The notes under the pieces were generated by a model. It was not told where the DNA came from, did not search any database, and saw only the letters and a list, made by a program, of their open reading frames with translations. From contig RGBY01000117.1 in NCBI GenBank assembly GCA_009919445.1, positions 1 to 7,610 on the forward strand: a DNA stretch of 7,610 nucleotides. The letters are read 5' to 3'. The stretch's first letter is position 1. Each line of letters opens with the position of its first letter. The position numbers and the translations under genes are program-made. Source of the stretch: Planctomycetia bacterium (lineage in GTDB: Bacteria > Planctomycetota > Planctomycetia > Pirellulales > UBA1268). Of the stretch, positions 1 through 6,538 are shown in pieces.

Positions 1-3000
1 CAAAGTTGAACTCATCAGCACCGAAGCCGTGCTTCAGCGAAAAGCCACCGTCATCCCCAGCGTCCGTCGACGCTGCTGGCTTGGGGACAGCCTGCGGCCG
101 CTCAACAGGGGTTCCCTGAGGCCGGCTGCGTAGTCTGCCAGAGACGTCCTGCAGCCACTCATCCGTCGGGAACATGTAGGGTCGGAATTTTTCGAGGGTG
201 CCAGTCTCTTCATGCACAAACAACGCCCGTTGCTCGCCCAGTCGACTGGCTGTTGGGCTGTCGACCAACTGGCTGGAGTCGGTGCCACTCATCTGGAAGA
301 GCACCCGCAACTCAAATTCTTTGAGCGTGTTTCGCTCGAAGGTCCGCTGCAGGTTGGTGAGCGAATCGCACCAGATGATTGCGTGAATGCCGACGGTTGG
401 GCCATCTTTCAGCACGGTGACGAGGTTTTGGGCAGGGCTGGCCTTCTGTTCGCCCGACATCGAGAAGCCGAAGTCATTTTCGTCACGGCGGCATTCACGG
501 AAACGGCCGAGGTCGCGAATGATCACAAAGACACTTTCGGCATCGAGAATCTGCTCGTCGAGTCGCCGCTGCACCTCTGCCGCCAGGTCAGCGAAGGCAT
601 CAGCGACCCCGAGTCGCCCCACGGACTCAATCTCATGAGGCAGAAACTCGGTCAGTCGGGTAATCATCGTTTCGGGATGTTCCTCGGCGATGGCCGGCTC
701 GAACAGCACGAATCGAGCCGGCTTGCCGATCGCGCCGCCCGGGTGTGGGTCGCTGCCAGCGGCAAGGCTGACAGTCGCCATCGCAAGAATGCGGGTTGCC
801 AGGTCCTCCCGCTGGCCAACGATCAACAGGTTGGTGCCCCCTTGGCGGCGGAAGGTGGCGACGGTTGGATCCTTGATGGCAATTGCATCACCCAGCCAGG
901 CCAGCGGGGCCACGGCTGGCTTGCCGTCGATCATGCCCGTGTCGAGCAGGGAGGTCAGCAGGCGATTGGCGGCCGGGTCGGCTGCCTCGTTGCCGTCGAA
1001 GACCAGCCGGGGCAGTTGGGGGATGTCGGTTCGTGAGTCGGCAAGGGCGCGTAGTTTTCCAAGAAAACGTTCGCGGCGTTCTTCGCCCAGCCAGACAACC
1101 TGGAAGGGATGGTTGCCTTCGACCATGCCGTTGGCATCATTGTAGATGGCCTCACCAGGCCGGGTGAGCAGACGGGCAGCGGTGTTGTCCTCGCTGAGGA
1201 TCAGACTGCTGTCGGCTTCATTGCACTGCAGTGCCACTCGGACGGCCATCTGGCCCATCGTGGCGCGGGGCAGGCTGTAGGCACCCCCCAGGGTTTGTGA
1301 GCCAAGTAGCACATGCATGCCGAAGGCACGGCCTTGTCGGACGAGTCGGTCAAGGACCAGCGAGCAGTCTTGGGCAAGCTTGTCATCCTCCACGAAGAGT
1401 TCCTGGAACTCGTCGATGATCAGCATGATCCGGGGCATCGGTTCAGGATGCCCACTCGCCCGGTAGCCGGCGAGGTCTTGCACCGAGAGGTCACGGAACA
1501 GGTCTCCGCGGCGTTTGAGTTCGCGGTCAAGTTGCTGGAGGACCGAGAGGCCAAACTCCCGTTCGCTTTCAATGGCAATGACCCGGGCATGGGGCAGCCG
1601 GTAGTGGTCATAGAGTTTGAACTCAACGCCCTTCTTGAAGTCGATGAGATAAAACTGGATTTCATTCGGGCTGTAGATCAGCGAGAGGTTGGTGATCAGG
1701 GCATGCATCATGGTCGACTTGCCGGAGCCGGTCTTACCGGCAATTAGCACGTGCTGACTGGTGCCCTTGCCCAGTTTCATGGAGAGCGTCTTCTTGGCAC
1801 CCGCTGGGCCAAGTGGCACGTCGATGCCCTTGGCCGTATCGCCCGTCCACCAGTCTTCCTCCGGAGGAGCCACCCGATCAAAGGGCACCTCGACCCGCTT
1901 GGCTGCCACCGCCGCCTTGCCGACCCGCTGCACGATCTTCGTGAAGGTGTGGTCGTCGGGTGACGTTTCGACGGTCAGCGGCCACTTGGAAAACTCAGAG
2001 TCATTCCAGGTGAACCGGCCGTCCTTCAACGTCACGATTGAGGCGTGTGACTCAAGTTCTTCCAGGCTGAAGTTGGAAGGGGGGGTCTGCGATGTGTCAA
2101 TCGAAATGATCGGTATCACCCCGCAGCGGGCTCCAGAGCTGGCGATGCTCGCCAGCCGCCGCACAGCCGTTTCAGTGAAGTTCGCCGGGAAGTTGGCAAT
2201 CACGACAAATCGGTAAGGCTCAGGCACTTCAGCCTCCGCGTTGTAGTCACCGATTGATGGGTACTCGTTGCGGAGGTACTTCTGGATGACCATCTCCATC
2301 TGTTCGGTAACCATTTCCAGCCGCTCTTCGATCTGGCCGGGTTCAGTCCAGATGCGGCTGGATACGAGCAGTTCGTCGTGGTCTGCCAGATGCATGAAGC
2401 CGGCGAACTGTTTGCCGAGGCCCACTGGGTCGATGATGGTAAACAGGCTTTGGCCGGGGGGCAGGCCAGAGGCAATCCGCAGCATGAGGGCCTGAATCAA
2501 TGCTGAAGCCTGCTCCTTTTGCTCCGGAGGTGTTTTGATCAGCAGGGCAGCGTCGTCGGGAAAGGGGGTGAAGGCGGGCTGTTGCCACGCCTCAGGGCCA
2601 AACTGATTGAGTTCGGCCCGTTCGGAAATGCCGCCTGCAATGCCAGCGAGTGACAGATCAAGCTGGCCGAACCGCAGCCCGGGTGGGGGTACGGCTGGTA
2701 GGTCGGCAGATTCATCGGCGAGGCTCTGCCAGTCGCGGAAGGCCTCCCGGTCGACTGCTTTGGCTGAGTCGTAGATGCGGGTTGTTTCCTCCCGTGTGGT
2801 CCGCCAGGCCGTAGTCATTTCGGTCCAGCGTGTCTGCCGTTTCTCTTCGAGCGTGGCGAGTTGTTCCTGCTCTTTGGTCTTGATGCTGGTAACTTCTCGA
2901 TCCCGATTGGTTTCGACCTCAGCAATTTTGGGTGGATAGGTTTCCTCGAGGACGTTCAGGCCGCGGGCCTTCTTTTCTTCGAGTGCCCGGCAGCCAACCT

Positions 3001-4189
3001 GATATTTTCGGTCGAGGTCTTCCAGTTTCTGGTCGCGACTGGAACTGGCAGAGGTCGAGGCATTCGTGAGATCACCCTGTCGTTTTTTGACATCCTGCTC
3101 GTGGCGGTCGAGAAGCCGTTTGAGATCACGTTCCAACTTGGTGTCAATCGCCTCCAGGCATGCCTTGTGGCAATGAGCGAGACGGTCGCGCGTGGCGGTC
3201 AGGGCCTCGACCAGCCCCGTCGCCTCGGTCCGAGCCTTTTTTTTCTGCCGGTTCTGCCAGACCAGCCCCGCGCCGATGCCGCCTGCCAGGCTGACCGCGA
3301 CCAATACTGCTGCAATCGGCGTGGCGGGGAGGCCGCTTGCGACTAAAGGTAGTCCCAGGAACGCGGCCAGCCCCAGCAGGGCGGCGACCAAGACTGGCAC
3401 GATAATCACGAGCGCTGTGGTGCGTTCACTAAAGGCGATGCTGCTGGGAAGTTGGCGAAGTCCCTTGGCTTCGGCGGCGACGGTGTCGATCAGTTCTTGA
3501 AAGTGAACAAACAGTTCCTTCCCAGCAGGCAAGGCCTCTGGCAGTGGGCTCGCTGGAGTGGGCAGGCTGCGGGTGGGGGCTGGATCGGTCTCGCTGGCTT
3601 CTGAAGTCGCGGATTCAGTCTGCGACTGGTCGGTCTGCAAGAGATCGGCATTGGGAAGGGCCCAGCGAGTGATGACCGTTCTGGTTCGCTCCAGGTCGTC
3701 AGCAACCAGATGAATAGCTTCGTCAATCTTTTTGGCTGCGGCAGCTGCCTTGCGGCTGGTGTCTTCCTGTTTCGCCTTGAGTTGTTCACCAAGTGAGATT
3801 TCTTCGTACTGCAGGTCTTCGGCCTGTTCCTTTTCGCCCTCCTTCCATTCTTGGAGGATCTTTTTCTTCAGGCCATCACGCTGCTGGTCGAGGGCCTGCT
3901 GCTCAGACTCAACCTGCCCTTCAATCCGGGAGCGGTCGCGGGCAAAGTCTGCTTTGAGTGCGGCAGCCTCTTTGTCGCAGCGGTCATTGATTTTCTTGAT
4001 GGCAGCGGCAGCCGATGCTTTGAGCTTTTCAGTGGCCGCGTCAAACTCAGTGGTGATACTGGTTTCCAGCTTCTGACGGGTGGCTGCCTCGCGCCGCAGC
4101 CTAGTCATCTGGTCACGGAGCAGATCACGATCGTAGCAGGACCGATCAACGGGGACGGAAGGCGTCGACGAAGAATCGCTGGATGGCAT
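1..4189 (-). CDS. FtsK/SpoIIIE-type membrane ATPase of a type VII secretion-like cluster (3' end outside window)
   Basis: This is one open frame of 1396 codons, with no stop before the window edge, so the C-terminus is missing. In order it shows: a charged coiled coil (about residues 24-170); a Ser/Pro/Thr-rich linker (about 180-217); two membrane helices (about 259-281 and 289-311) followed by a QKKKAR positive patch, which puts both ends in the cytoplasm; a second coiled coil (about 318-480); and three RecA-like modules. Module 1 (about 520-700) has KTPPEQ where a P-loop should be. Module 2 (about 775-1030) has an intact Walker A, GKTGSGKST with Lys824, and a Walker B, IMLIIDEF with Asp926-Glu927. 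Module 3 (about 1090-1345) has VGQRED and no P-loop lysine. Three modules behind a membrane anchor match the EccC/EssC motor of type VII secretion, not a DNA-pumping FtsK. The start at 4189 is the only usable one after the in-frame stop at 4241; no clear Shine-Dalgarno is seen, so coupling to upstream genes is likely. The function is inferred from family and neighbours. Confidence 0.92.
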   Translation of the reverse strand, partial: MPSSDSSSTPSVPVDRSCYDRDLLRDQMTRLRREAATRQKLETSITTEFDAATEKLKASAAAAIKKINDRCDKEAAALKADFARDRSRIEGQVESEQQALDQQRDGLKKKILQEWKEGEKEQAEDLQYEEISLGEQLKAKQEDTSRKAAAAAKKIDEAIHLVADDLERTRTVITRWALPNADLLQTDQSQTESATSEASETDPAPTRSLPTPASPLPEALPAGKELFVHFQELIDTVAAEAKGLRQLPSSIAFSERTTALVIIVPVLVAALLGLAAFLGLPLVASGLPATPIAAVLVAVSLAGGIGAGLVWQNRQKKKARTEATGLVEALTATRDRLAHCHKACLEAIDTKLERDLKRLLDRHEQDVKKRQGDLTNASTSASSSRDQKLEDLDRKYQVGCRALEEKKARGLNVLEETYPPKIAEVETNRDREVTSIKTKEQEQLATLEEKRQTRWTEMTTAWRTTREETTRIYDSAKAVDREAFRDWQSLADESADLPAVPPPGLRFGQLDLSLAGIAGGISERAELNQFGPEAWQQPAFTPFPDDAALLIKTPPEQKEQASALIQALMLRIASGLPPGQSLFTIIDPVGLGKQFAGFMHLADHDELLVSSRIWTEPGQIEERLEMVTEQMEMVIQKYLRNEYPSIGDYNAEAEVPEPYRFVVIANFPANFTETAVRRLASIASSGARCGVIPIISIDTSQTPPSNFSLEELESHASIVTLKDGRFTWNDSEFSKWPLTVETSPDDHTFTKIVQRVGKAAVAAKRVEVPFDRVAPPEEDWWTGDTAKGIDVPLGPAGAKKTLSMKLGKGTSQHVLIAGKTGSGKSTMMHALITNLSLIYSPNEIQFYLIDFKKGVEFKLYDHYRLPHARVIAIESEREFGLSVLQQLDRELKRRGDLFRDLSVQDLAGYRASGHPEPMPRIMLIIDEFQELFVEDDKLAQDCSLVLDRLVRQGRAFGMHVLLGSQTLGGAYSLPRATMGQMAVRVALQCNEADSSLILSEDNTAARLLTRPGEAIYNDANGMVEGNHPFQVVWLGEERRERFLGKLRALADSRTDIPQLPRLVFDGNEAADPAANRLLTSLLDTGMIDGKPAVAPLAWLGDAIAIKDPTVATFRRQGGTNLLIVGQREDLATRILAMATVSLAAGSDPHPGGAIGKPARFVLFEPAIAEEHPETMITRLTEFLPHEIESVGRLGVADAFADLAAEVQRRLDEQILDAESVFVIIRDLGRFRECRRDENDFGFSMSGEQKASPAQNLVTVLKDGPTVGIHAIIWCDSLTNLQRTFERNTLKEFELRVLFQMSGTDSSQLVDSPTASRLGEQRALFVHEETGTLEKFRPYMFPTDEWLQDVSGRLRSRPQGTPVERPQAVPKPAASTDAGDDGGFSLKHGFGADEFNF

Positions 4190-4240
4190 AGTGAGATGGT
4201 CAGGGGTTGTGGGAGGTGCGAGAAAGATTGTCGACGCAGA

Positions 4241-4477
4241 CTAGAACATGCTGCTGTCGCTGACGTCGCGTTCGGCGCGATCGAGAACCTCGGCAAGGCG
4301 ACCGACTGCTTCGAGGGTCTGTTTGACTTCGGGCATCAGGGGGGCGATGTTCTCTTCGTGAAACCGCCGCGAGGTGGCGTCATCCCAGGTTTCCCGGGCA
4401 TGTTCCCACTTGATCCCCAGTTGCTTCAGGGCGAGGGCCATCTTGGCGGCGCCGCTGGAAAGGTCACAAGACTTCAT
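4241..4477 (-). CDS. Small WXG100-like helical-hairpin protein (78 aa)
   Basis: This short, mostly helical, charged protein has no signal peptide or membrane segment. Around residue 31 it reads W31-D-D33-x5-F39-x-E41-E42-x4-L47. That is the turn region of WXG100 proteins (W-x-G-x5-F) with Asp in place of Gly. The same pattern, with the same spacing, occurs in the 90-aa protein two genes upstream. At 78 residues it is shorter than the usual ~100, mainly because the first helix is short. The ATG shares one base with the stop of the preceding gene (TGATG) and follows an AGGAGG ribosome binding site inside that gene, so the two are translationally coupled. The next gene, 51 bases on, is the FtsK-type ATPase. 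It probably acts as a secreted substrate or a partner/chaperone of the other WXG100-like protein; that role is inference. No C-terminal YxxxD/E secretion motif is seen. Confidence 0.82.
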   Translation of the reverse strand: MKSCDLSSGAAKMALALKQLGIKWEHARETWDDATSRRFHEENIAPLMPEVKQTLEAVGRLAEVLDRAERDVSDSSMF

Positions 4478-5079
4478 CAGCTTTCCTCCTCTGCTGCCGC
4501 CGTCTGTTCGGAAGGCGGCTCGTTCTGCTCGTCAAGTTGGCGGGTGATAGGGGCGGCGTCGGCTGAGCCCCCGCCTTCGCTGCCGCCTTGAGGACCACTC
4601 ACCGAGCGGTAACGCTCAAGTGCCGAGATCATCTTTTCCAGTCGGGCTAGCGTCCTTGGGCAATCGACGTCAATGACCTCTCGAAAGCGAACCAGCCGAA
4701 CACAGGCCTCGCGAAACTGCTGGAGCACAACCGGTGTCCAGCGGCGGACCAATTCGGCCTTCTCCTCGGCGCGTGCCAGCCGCTTGCGGGCCTTTTCCAG
4801 TTGCTTTTTCTCCTCCGCGCACGAAGGCGTGCTGTCCCCGACCTTCTTATAGGCCCGGCAGTGCTCGAGGTCTTTGATGGCCTGATTGACCGCCTCGGCG
4901 GCCCGACGGATTTCTGCCTTCCAGTAGCCAGCACGATCGACTGTGATCCAGTCAATGCCGCGCTGCCCCTCAATCTCGATGTCAGACAAGGCCTGACCCG
5001 AGTCATGGGCATAGGTGATTAATGCCTCCTTGACGAAGGCGAGCGTATCGGTCGATTTGACGTCGGCCTGAGTAGACAT
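4477..5079 (-). CDS. Coiled-coil protein of unknown function in the type VII-like operon (200 aa)
   Basis: I do not recognise a named family. The protein is soluble-looking, very rich in Lys, Arg, Glu and Ala, and predicted almost entirely helical. An N-terminal segment (residues 1-35) is followed by W44 and a Y52-W53-K pair ahead of a heptad-like helix (55-75). Then comes a short turn with PSC (85-87), a long charged helix (88-112: EEKKQLEKARKRL), a third helix (115-158), and a disordered Gly/Ser- and Glu-rich tail (160-200). There is no signal peptide and no membrane helix. It lies between two WXG100-like genes: it starts 20 bases after the first stops and overlaps the second by one base, so it almost certainly belongs to the same transcript and machine. 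Plausible roles are a scaffold or adaptor for the small proteins, or a longer substrate. The gene call itself is firm; the function is open. Confidence 0.85.
   Translation of the reverse strand: MSTQADVKSTDTLAFVKEALITYAHDSGQALSDIEIEGQRGIDWITVDRAGYWKAEIRRAAEAVNQAIKDLEHCRAYKKVGDSTPSCAEEKKQLEKARKRLARAEEKAELVRRWTPVVLQQFREACVRLVRFREVIDVDCPRTLARLEKMISALERYRSVSGPQGGSEGGGSADAAPITRQLDEQNEPPSEQTAAAEEES
4482..4490 (-). promoter_or_regulatory. Ribosome binding site of the 78-aa gene
   Basis: On the minus strand this reads AGGAGGAAA. The AGGAGG core ends six bases before the ATG at 4477. It lies in the last codons of the upstream 200-aa gene and supports coupled translation across the one-base stop/start overlap. 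Confidence 0.7.
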
Positions 5080-5099
5080 GGCGGCGTTCCGTGCAGGGG

Positions 5100-5372
5100 T
5101 CAGCGTTGCTGCTGGTATTCCTCAACCCGCTCCGCTTTGCGGATCAGGTAGGGGACGTACTCCCCGGTCGATTCCACGAAGCGGGCAAAGGTGGTGAGCT
5201 GCTGCTCGAACTCTTCCGCGAACTTCTGGTGCTCCTGGTCACGCCAGCTGGCCGAGAGGGCCTGCAATTGCCGCTGAACGGTCTGCATCTGGCCGAGGAC
5301 CTCGGTGCTGAAGTGACGGAGACGCGAGGCGAAGCGGCGGAGTTCCTGCGGATCGACGATTGCCTGTCCCAT
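5100..5372 (-). CDS. WXG100-family (ESAT-6-like) protein, candidate type VII secretion substrate (90 aa)
   Basis: This small helical protein has the classic WXG100 layout: helix 1 (about residues 7-40), a turn at S-W43-R-D45, and helix 2 (about 47-88) with F51, E53, E54 and L59 after the Trp. Family members carry W-x-G at the turn; here Gly is replaced by Asp. It has no signal peptide, as expected for proteins exported as folded helical hairpins by an EccC/EssC-type ATPase, and such an ATPase is encoded three genes downstream. No clear C-terminal YxxxD/E export motif is present; the end reads EEYQQQR. The ATG at 5372 is chosen because a strong GGGAGGAA site sits six bases upstream and the protein then has the normal family length. 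The frame stays open as far as 5726, but that part is low-complexity and antisense to hemQ. It is the first gene of the minus-strand operon. Confidence 0.86.
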   Translation of the reverse strand: MGQAIVDPQELRRFASRLRHFSTEVLGQMQTVQRQLQALSASWRDQEHQKFAEEFEQQLTTFARFVESTGEYVPYLIRKAERVEEYQQQR

Positions 5373-5378
5373 GGCTGA

Positions 5379-5386
5379 TTCCTCCC
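5379..5386 (-). promoter_or_regulatory. Ribosome binding site of the WXG100-type gene
   Basis: The minus strand reads GGGAGGAA with six bases to the ATG at 5372. It fixes the start of this gene and rules out the longer upstream extension of the open frame. Confidence 0.75.
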
Positions 5387-5406
5387 GGTGTGGGGCCTTG
5401 TGGCCA

Positions 5407-5428
5407 TTCCCTGTGGCATAGCAGGGAA
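5407..5428. repeat. Inverted repeat (7-base arms) upstream of the type VII-like operon
   Basis: Perfect arms TTCCCTG (5407-5413) and CAGGGAA (5422-5428) flank an 8-base spacer. The centre lies about 45 bases upstream of the WXG100 gene start. It could be a dimeric repressor operator or a hairpin in the operon leader. It overlaps a second inverted repeat whose right arm is at 5457-5465. The bases are directly visible; the role is inferred. Confidence 0.45.
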
Positions 5429-5465
5429 CGGGCGAACCATCTCGCCATCGTCCCCGCCCTGCTAT
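5418..5465. repeat. Second inverted repeat sharing the CAGGG arm in the divergent region
   Basis: Arms ATAGCAGGG (5418-5426) and CCCTGCTAT (5457-5465) are exact 9-base complements 30 bases apart. CAGGG at 5422-5426 can pair with CCCTG on either side (5409-5413 or 5457-5461). The two pairings exclude each other in RNA. As DNA, this makes three half-sites between the divergent genes. The wider stretch 5373-5607 holds no gene that I can support and no convincing -35/-10 pair. Confidence 0.4.
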
Positions 5466-5607
5466 CCTAACGGCTGGAGGGTGGCCGCGGGAACTGCGGC
5501 TGCCGAAACGCAGTGAGACGGTTGGTTCGGCCGCTGCGACAGTTTTTCGACTGAAACACCTGTTCAAACCGTCTTCACACCCCGAGTACCCCAAAGAGAG
5601 AATCGTG

Positions 5608-6498
5608 ATGAGCCAGCAGCCCGCCGTCCCACCCGCCGCCCACCGCCCTGCAGGAGGTCGTCCTGGTGCCACCGAGGCAGTTGATGAAACGGTGTCGGTC
5701 GAACCAGCCGAGGGCTGGCACTGCACGCACTCTTTTTATCAGTTCGACCGAGCCCGGCTGGCGGCACTCTCGGCAGAGGAGCGACAGGCAGGCATCGAGG
5801 CCTTTCAGACGGCGCTCGAAGATGAGTCTGATCGGCCGGTGCGACTGCAGCAGTGGATCGTGCCGGGCCACAAGGCCGACTTTGCCCTGATGGCCCTTGA
5901 CCCGTCTCCACATGTCGTTGACGGCGTGCACCAGCGGCTGCTTGCCGGCCCGTTGGGGGCCGCGATTGTGCCGACGTATTCCTTCGTCGGACTGACTGAG
6001 GTCAGTGAGTACCTGCCAACGGTTGACCAGTTCGCGGCCAAATTGATCAAGCAGGGAGAAGACCCCGAGAGTGCCACGTTCAAGGCACGGGTTCAGGGCT
6101 ATGCCGCACGTGAGCCGGCCATGCACAAGGCTCGCCTGGAACCCGACTTTCCACCCTGGCCGTGCGCCTGTTTCTACCCGATGAATAAGAAACGCAAAGT
6201 TGGTGAAAACTGGTTCACCCTGCCGTTTTCCGAGCGGAGTCGGCTGATGGCCGAGCATGGTGCCAGCGGTATGAAGTTCGGTGGCAAGGTCAGTCAGCTG
6301 ATTACGGTTTCGGTCGGTCTTGATGACTGGGAGTGGGGCGTCACGCTTTGGGCCCGGCGGCCAGAGTTTCTCAAGGAAATCGTCTACACCATGCGGTTCG
6401 ACGAGGCGAGCGCCCGCTATGCCGAATTCGGGCCGTTCTATACCGGCTACGTGGCGTCGGCAGCAGAGATACTCAAGCACTGCCAGGTCTTGGCGTAA
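5608..6498 (+). CDS. hemQ: Coproheme decarboxylase HemQ (chlorite dismutase-like superfamily)
   Basis: HemQ (ChdC) performs the last step of the coproporphyrin-dependent haem pathway: it uses peroxide to decarboxylate Fe-coproporphyrin III to haem b in the cytoplasm. The 296-aa product carries the family core. It opens with GWHCTHSFYQFDR, then has YPMNKKR with catalytic Tyr190, Met192 and Lys194. HG follows at His217, the expected proximal haem ligand 27 residues after the Tyr, then GGKVSQ with Gln230, GLDDWEWGVTL, and MRFDEASARYAEFG near the C-terminus. These spacings match the known Listeria and Geobacillus enzymes. An N-terminal Pro/Ala/Gly-rich extension of about 35 residues precedes the core. 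ATG 5608 is preferred over the adjacent GTG at 5605 because the AGAGAG at about 5595-5600 is better spaced. It is divergent from the type VII-like operon and convergent with the YdjY gene. It is a haem synthesis enzyme and not a true chlorite dismutase, which lacks the catalytic Tyr. Confidence 0.96.
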   Translation: MSQQPAVPPAAHRPAGGRPGATEAVDETVSVEPAEGWHCTHSFYQFDRARLAALSAEERQAGIEAFQTALEDESDRPVRLQQWIVPGHKADFALMALDPSPHVVDGVHQRLLAGPLGAAIVPTYSFVGLTEVSEYLPTVDQFAAKLIKQGEDPESATFKARVQGYAAREPAMHKARLEPDFPPWPCACFYPMNKKRKVGENWFTLPFSERSRLMAEHGASGMKFGGKVSQLITVSVGLDDWEWGVTLWARRPEFLKEIVYTMRFDEASARYAEFGPFYTGYVASAAEILKHCQVLA

Positions 6499-6513
6499 TA
6501 GTTGGTCGCAGCG

Positions 6514-6538
6514 GCTGCACCCGCAGCGATCACTTTTT
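6514..6538 (+). terminator. Possible weak terminator after hemQ
   Basis: The stem GCTGC (6514-6518) and GCAGC (6523-6527) closes a 4-base loop and is followed after six bases by TTTTT. It sits 15 bases after the hemQ stop and runs into the end of the convergent gene. A five-pair stem with a displaced T run is marginal. Confidence 0.3.

Noticed and set aside
212..1036. Plus-strand open frame of 274 codons
   Set aside because: It lies wholly antisense to the third module of the ATPase gene, whose frame encodes recognisable motifs; the plus frame shows no domain and has composition typical of a shadow frame in GC-rich DNA.
1..4189. Reading the large gene as the cell-division DNA translocase FtsK
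   Set aside because: There is no four-helix N-terminal membrane domain and no visible gamma winged-helix domain; there are three RecA-like modules and WXG100-like neighbours, which fit an EccC/EssC-type motor better.
4190..4240. Possible promoter or terminator in the 51-base gap before the ATPase gene
   Set aside because: No stem followed by a T run and no -35/-10 pair is visible; read-through from the upstream genes is the simpler reading.
3851..4591. Plus-strand open frame of 246 codons
   Set aside because: It is antisense to the ATPase start, the 78-aa gene and part of the 200-aa gene, all of which have motifs and linked starts; it has no plausible product.
5373..5726. Upstream extension of the WXG100 frame to give 208 residues
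   Set aside because: The extra part is low-complexity and antisense to hemQ; the internal ATG at 5372 has a strong ribosome binding site and gives the normal family length.
5575..6480. Minus-strand open frame of 301 codons
   Set aside because: It is antisense to hemQ, which is unmistakable; this is a shadow frame.
5608..6498. Reading hemQ as a true chlorite dismutase
   Set aside because: The YPMNKKR motif with the catalytic Tyr and the His/Gln spacing are HemQ features; chlorite dismutases lack that Tyr.
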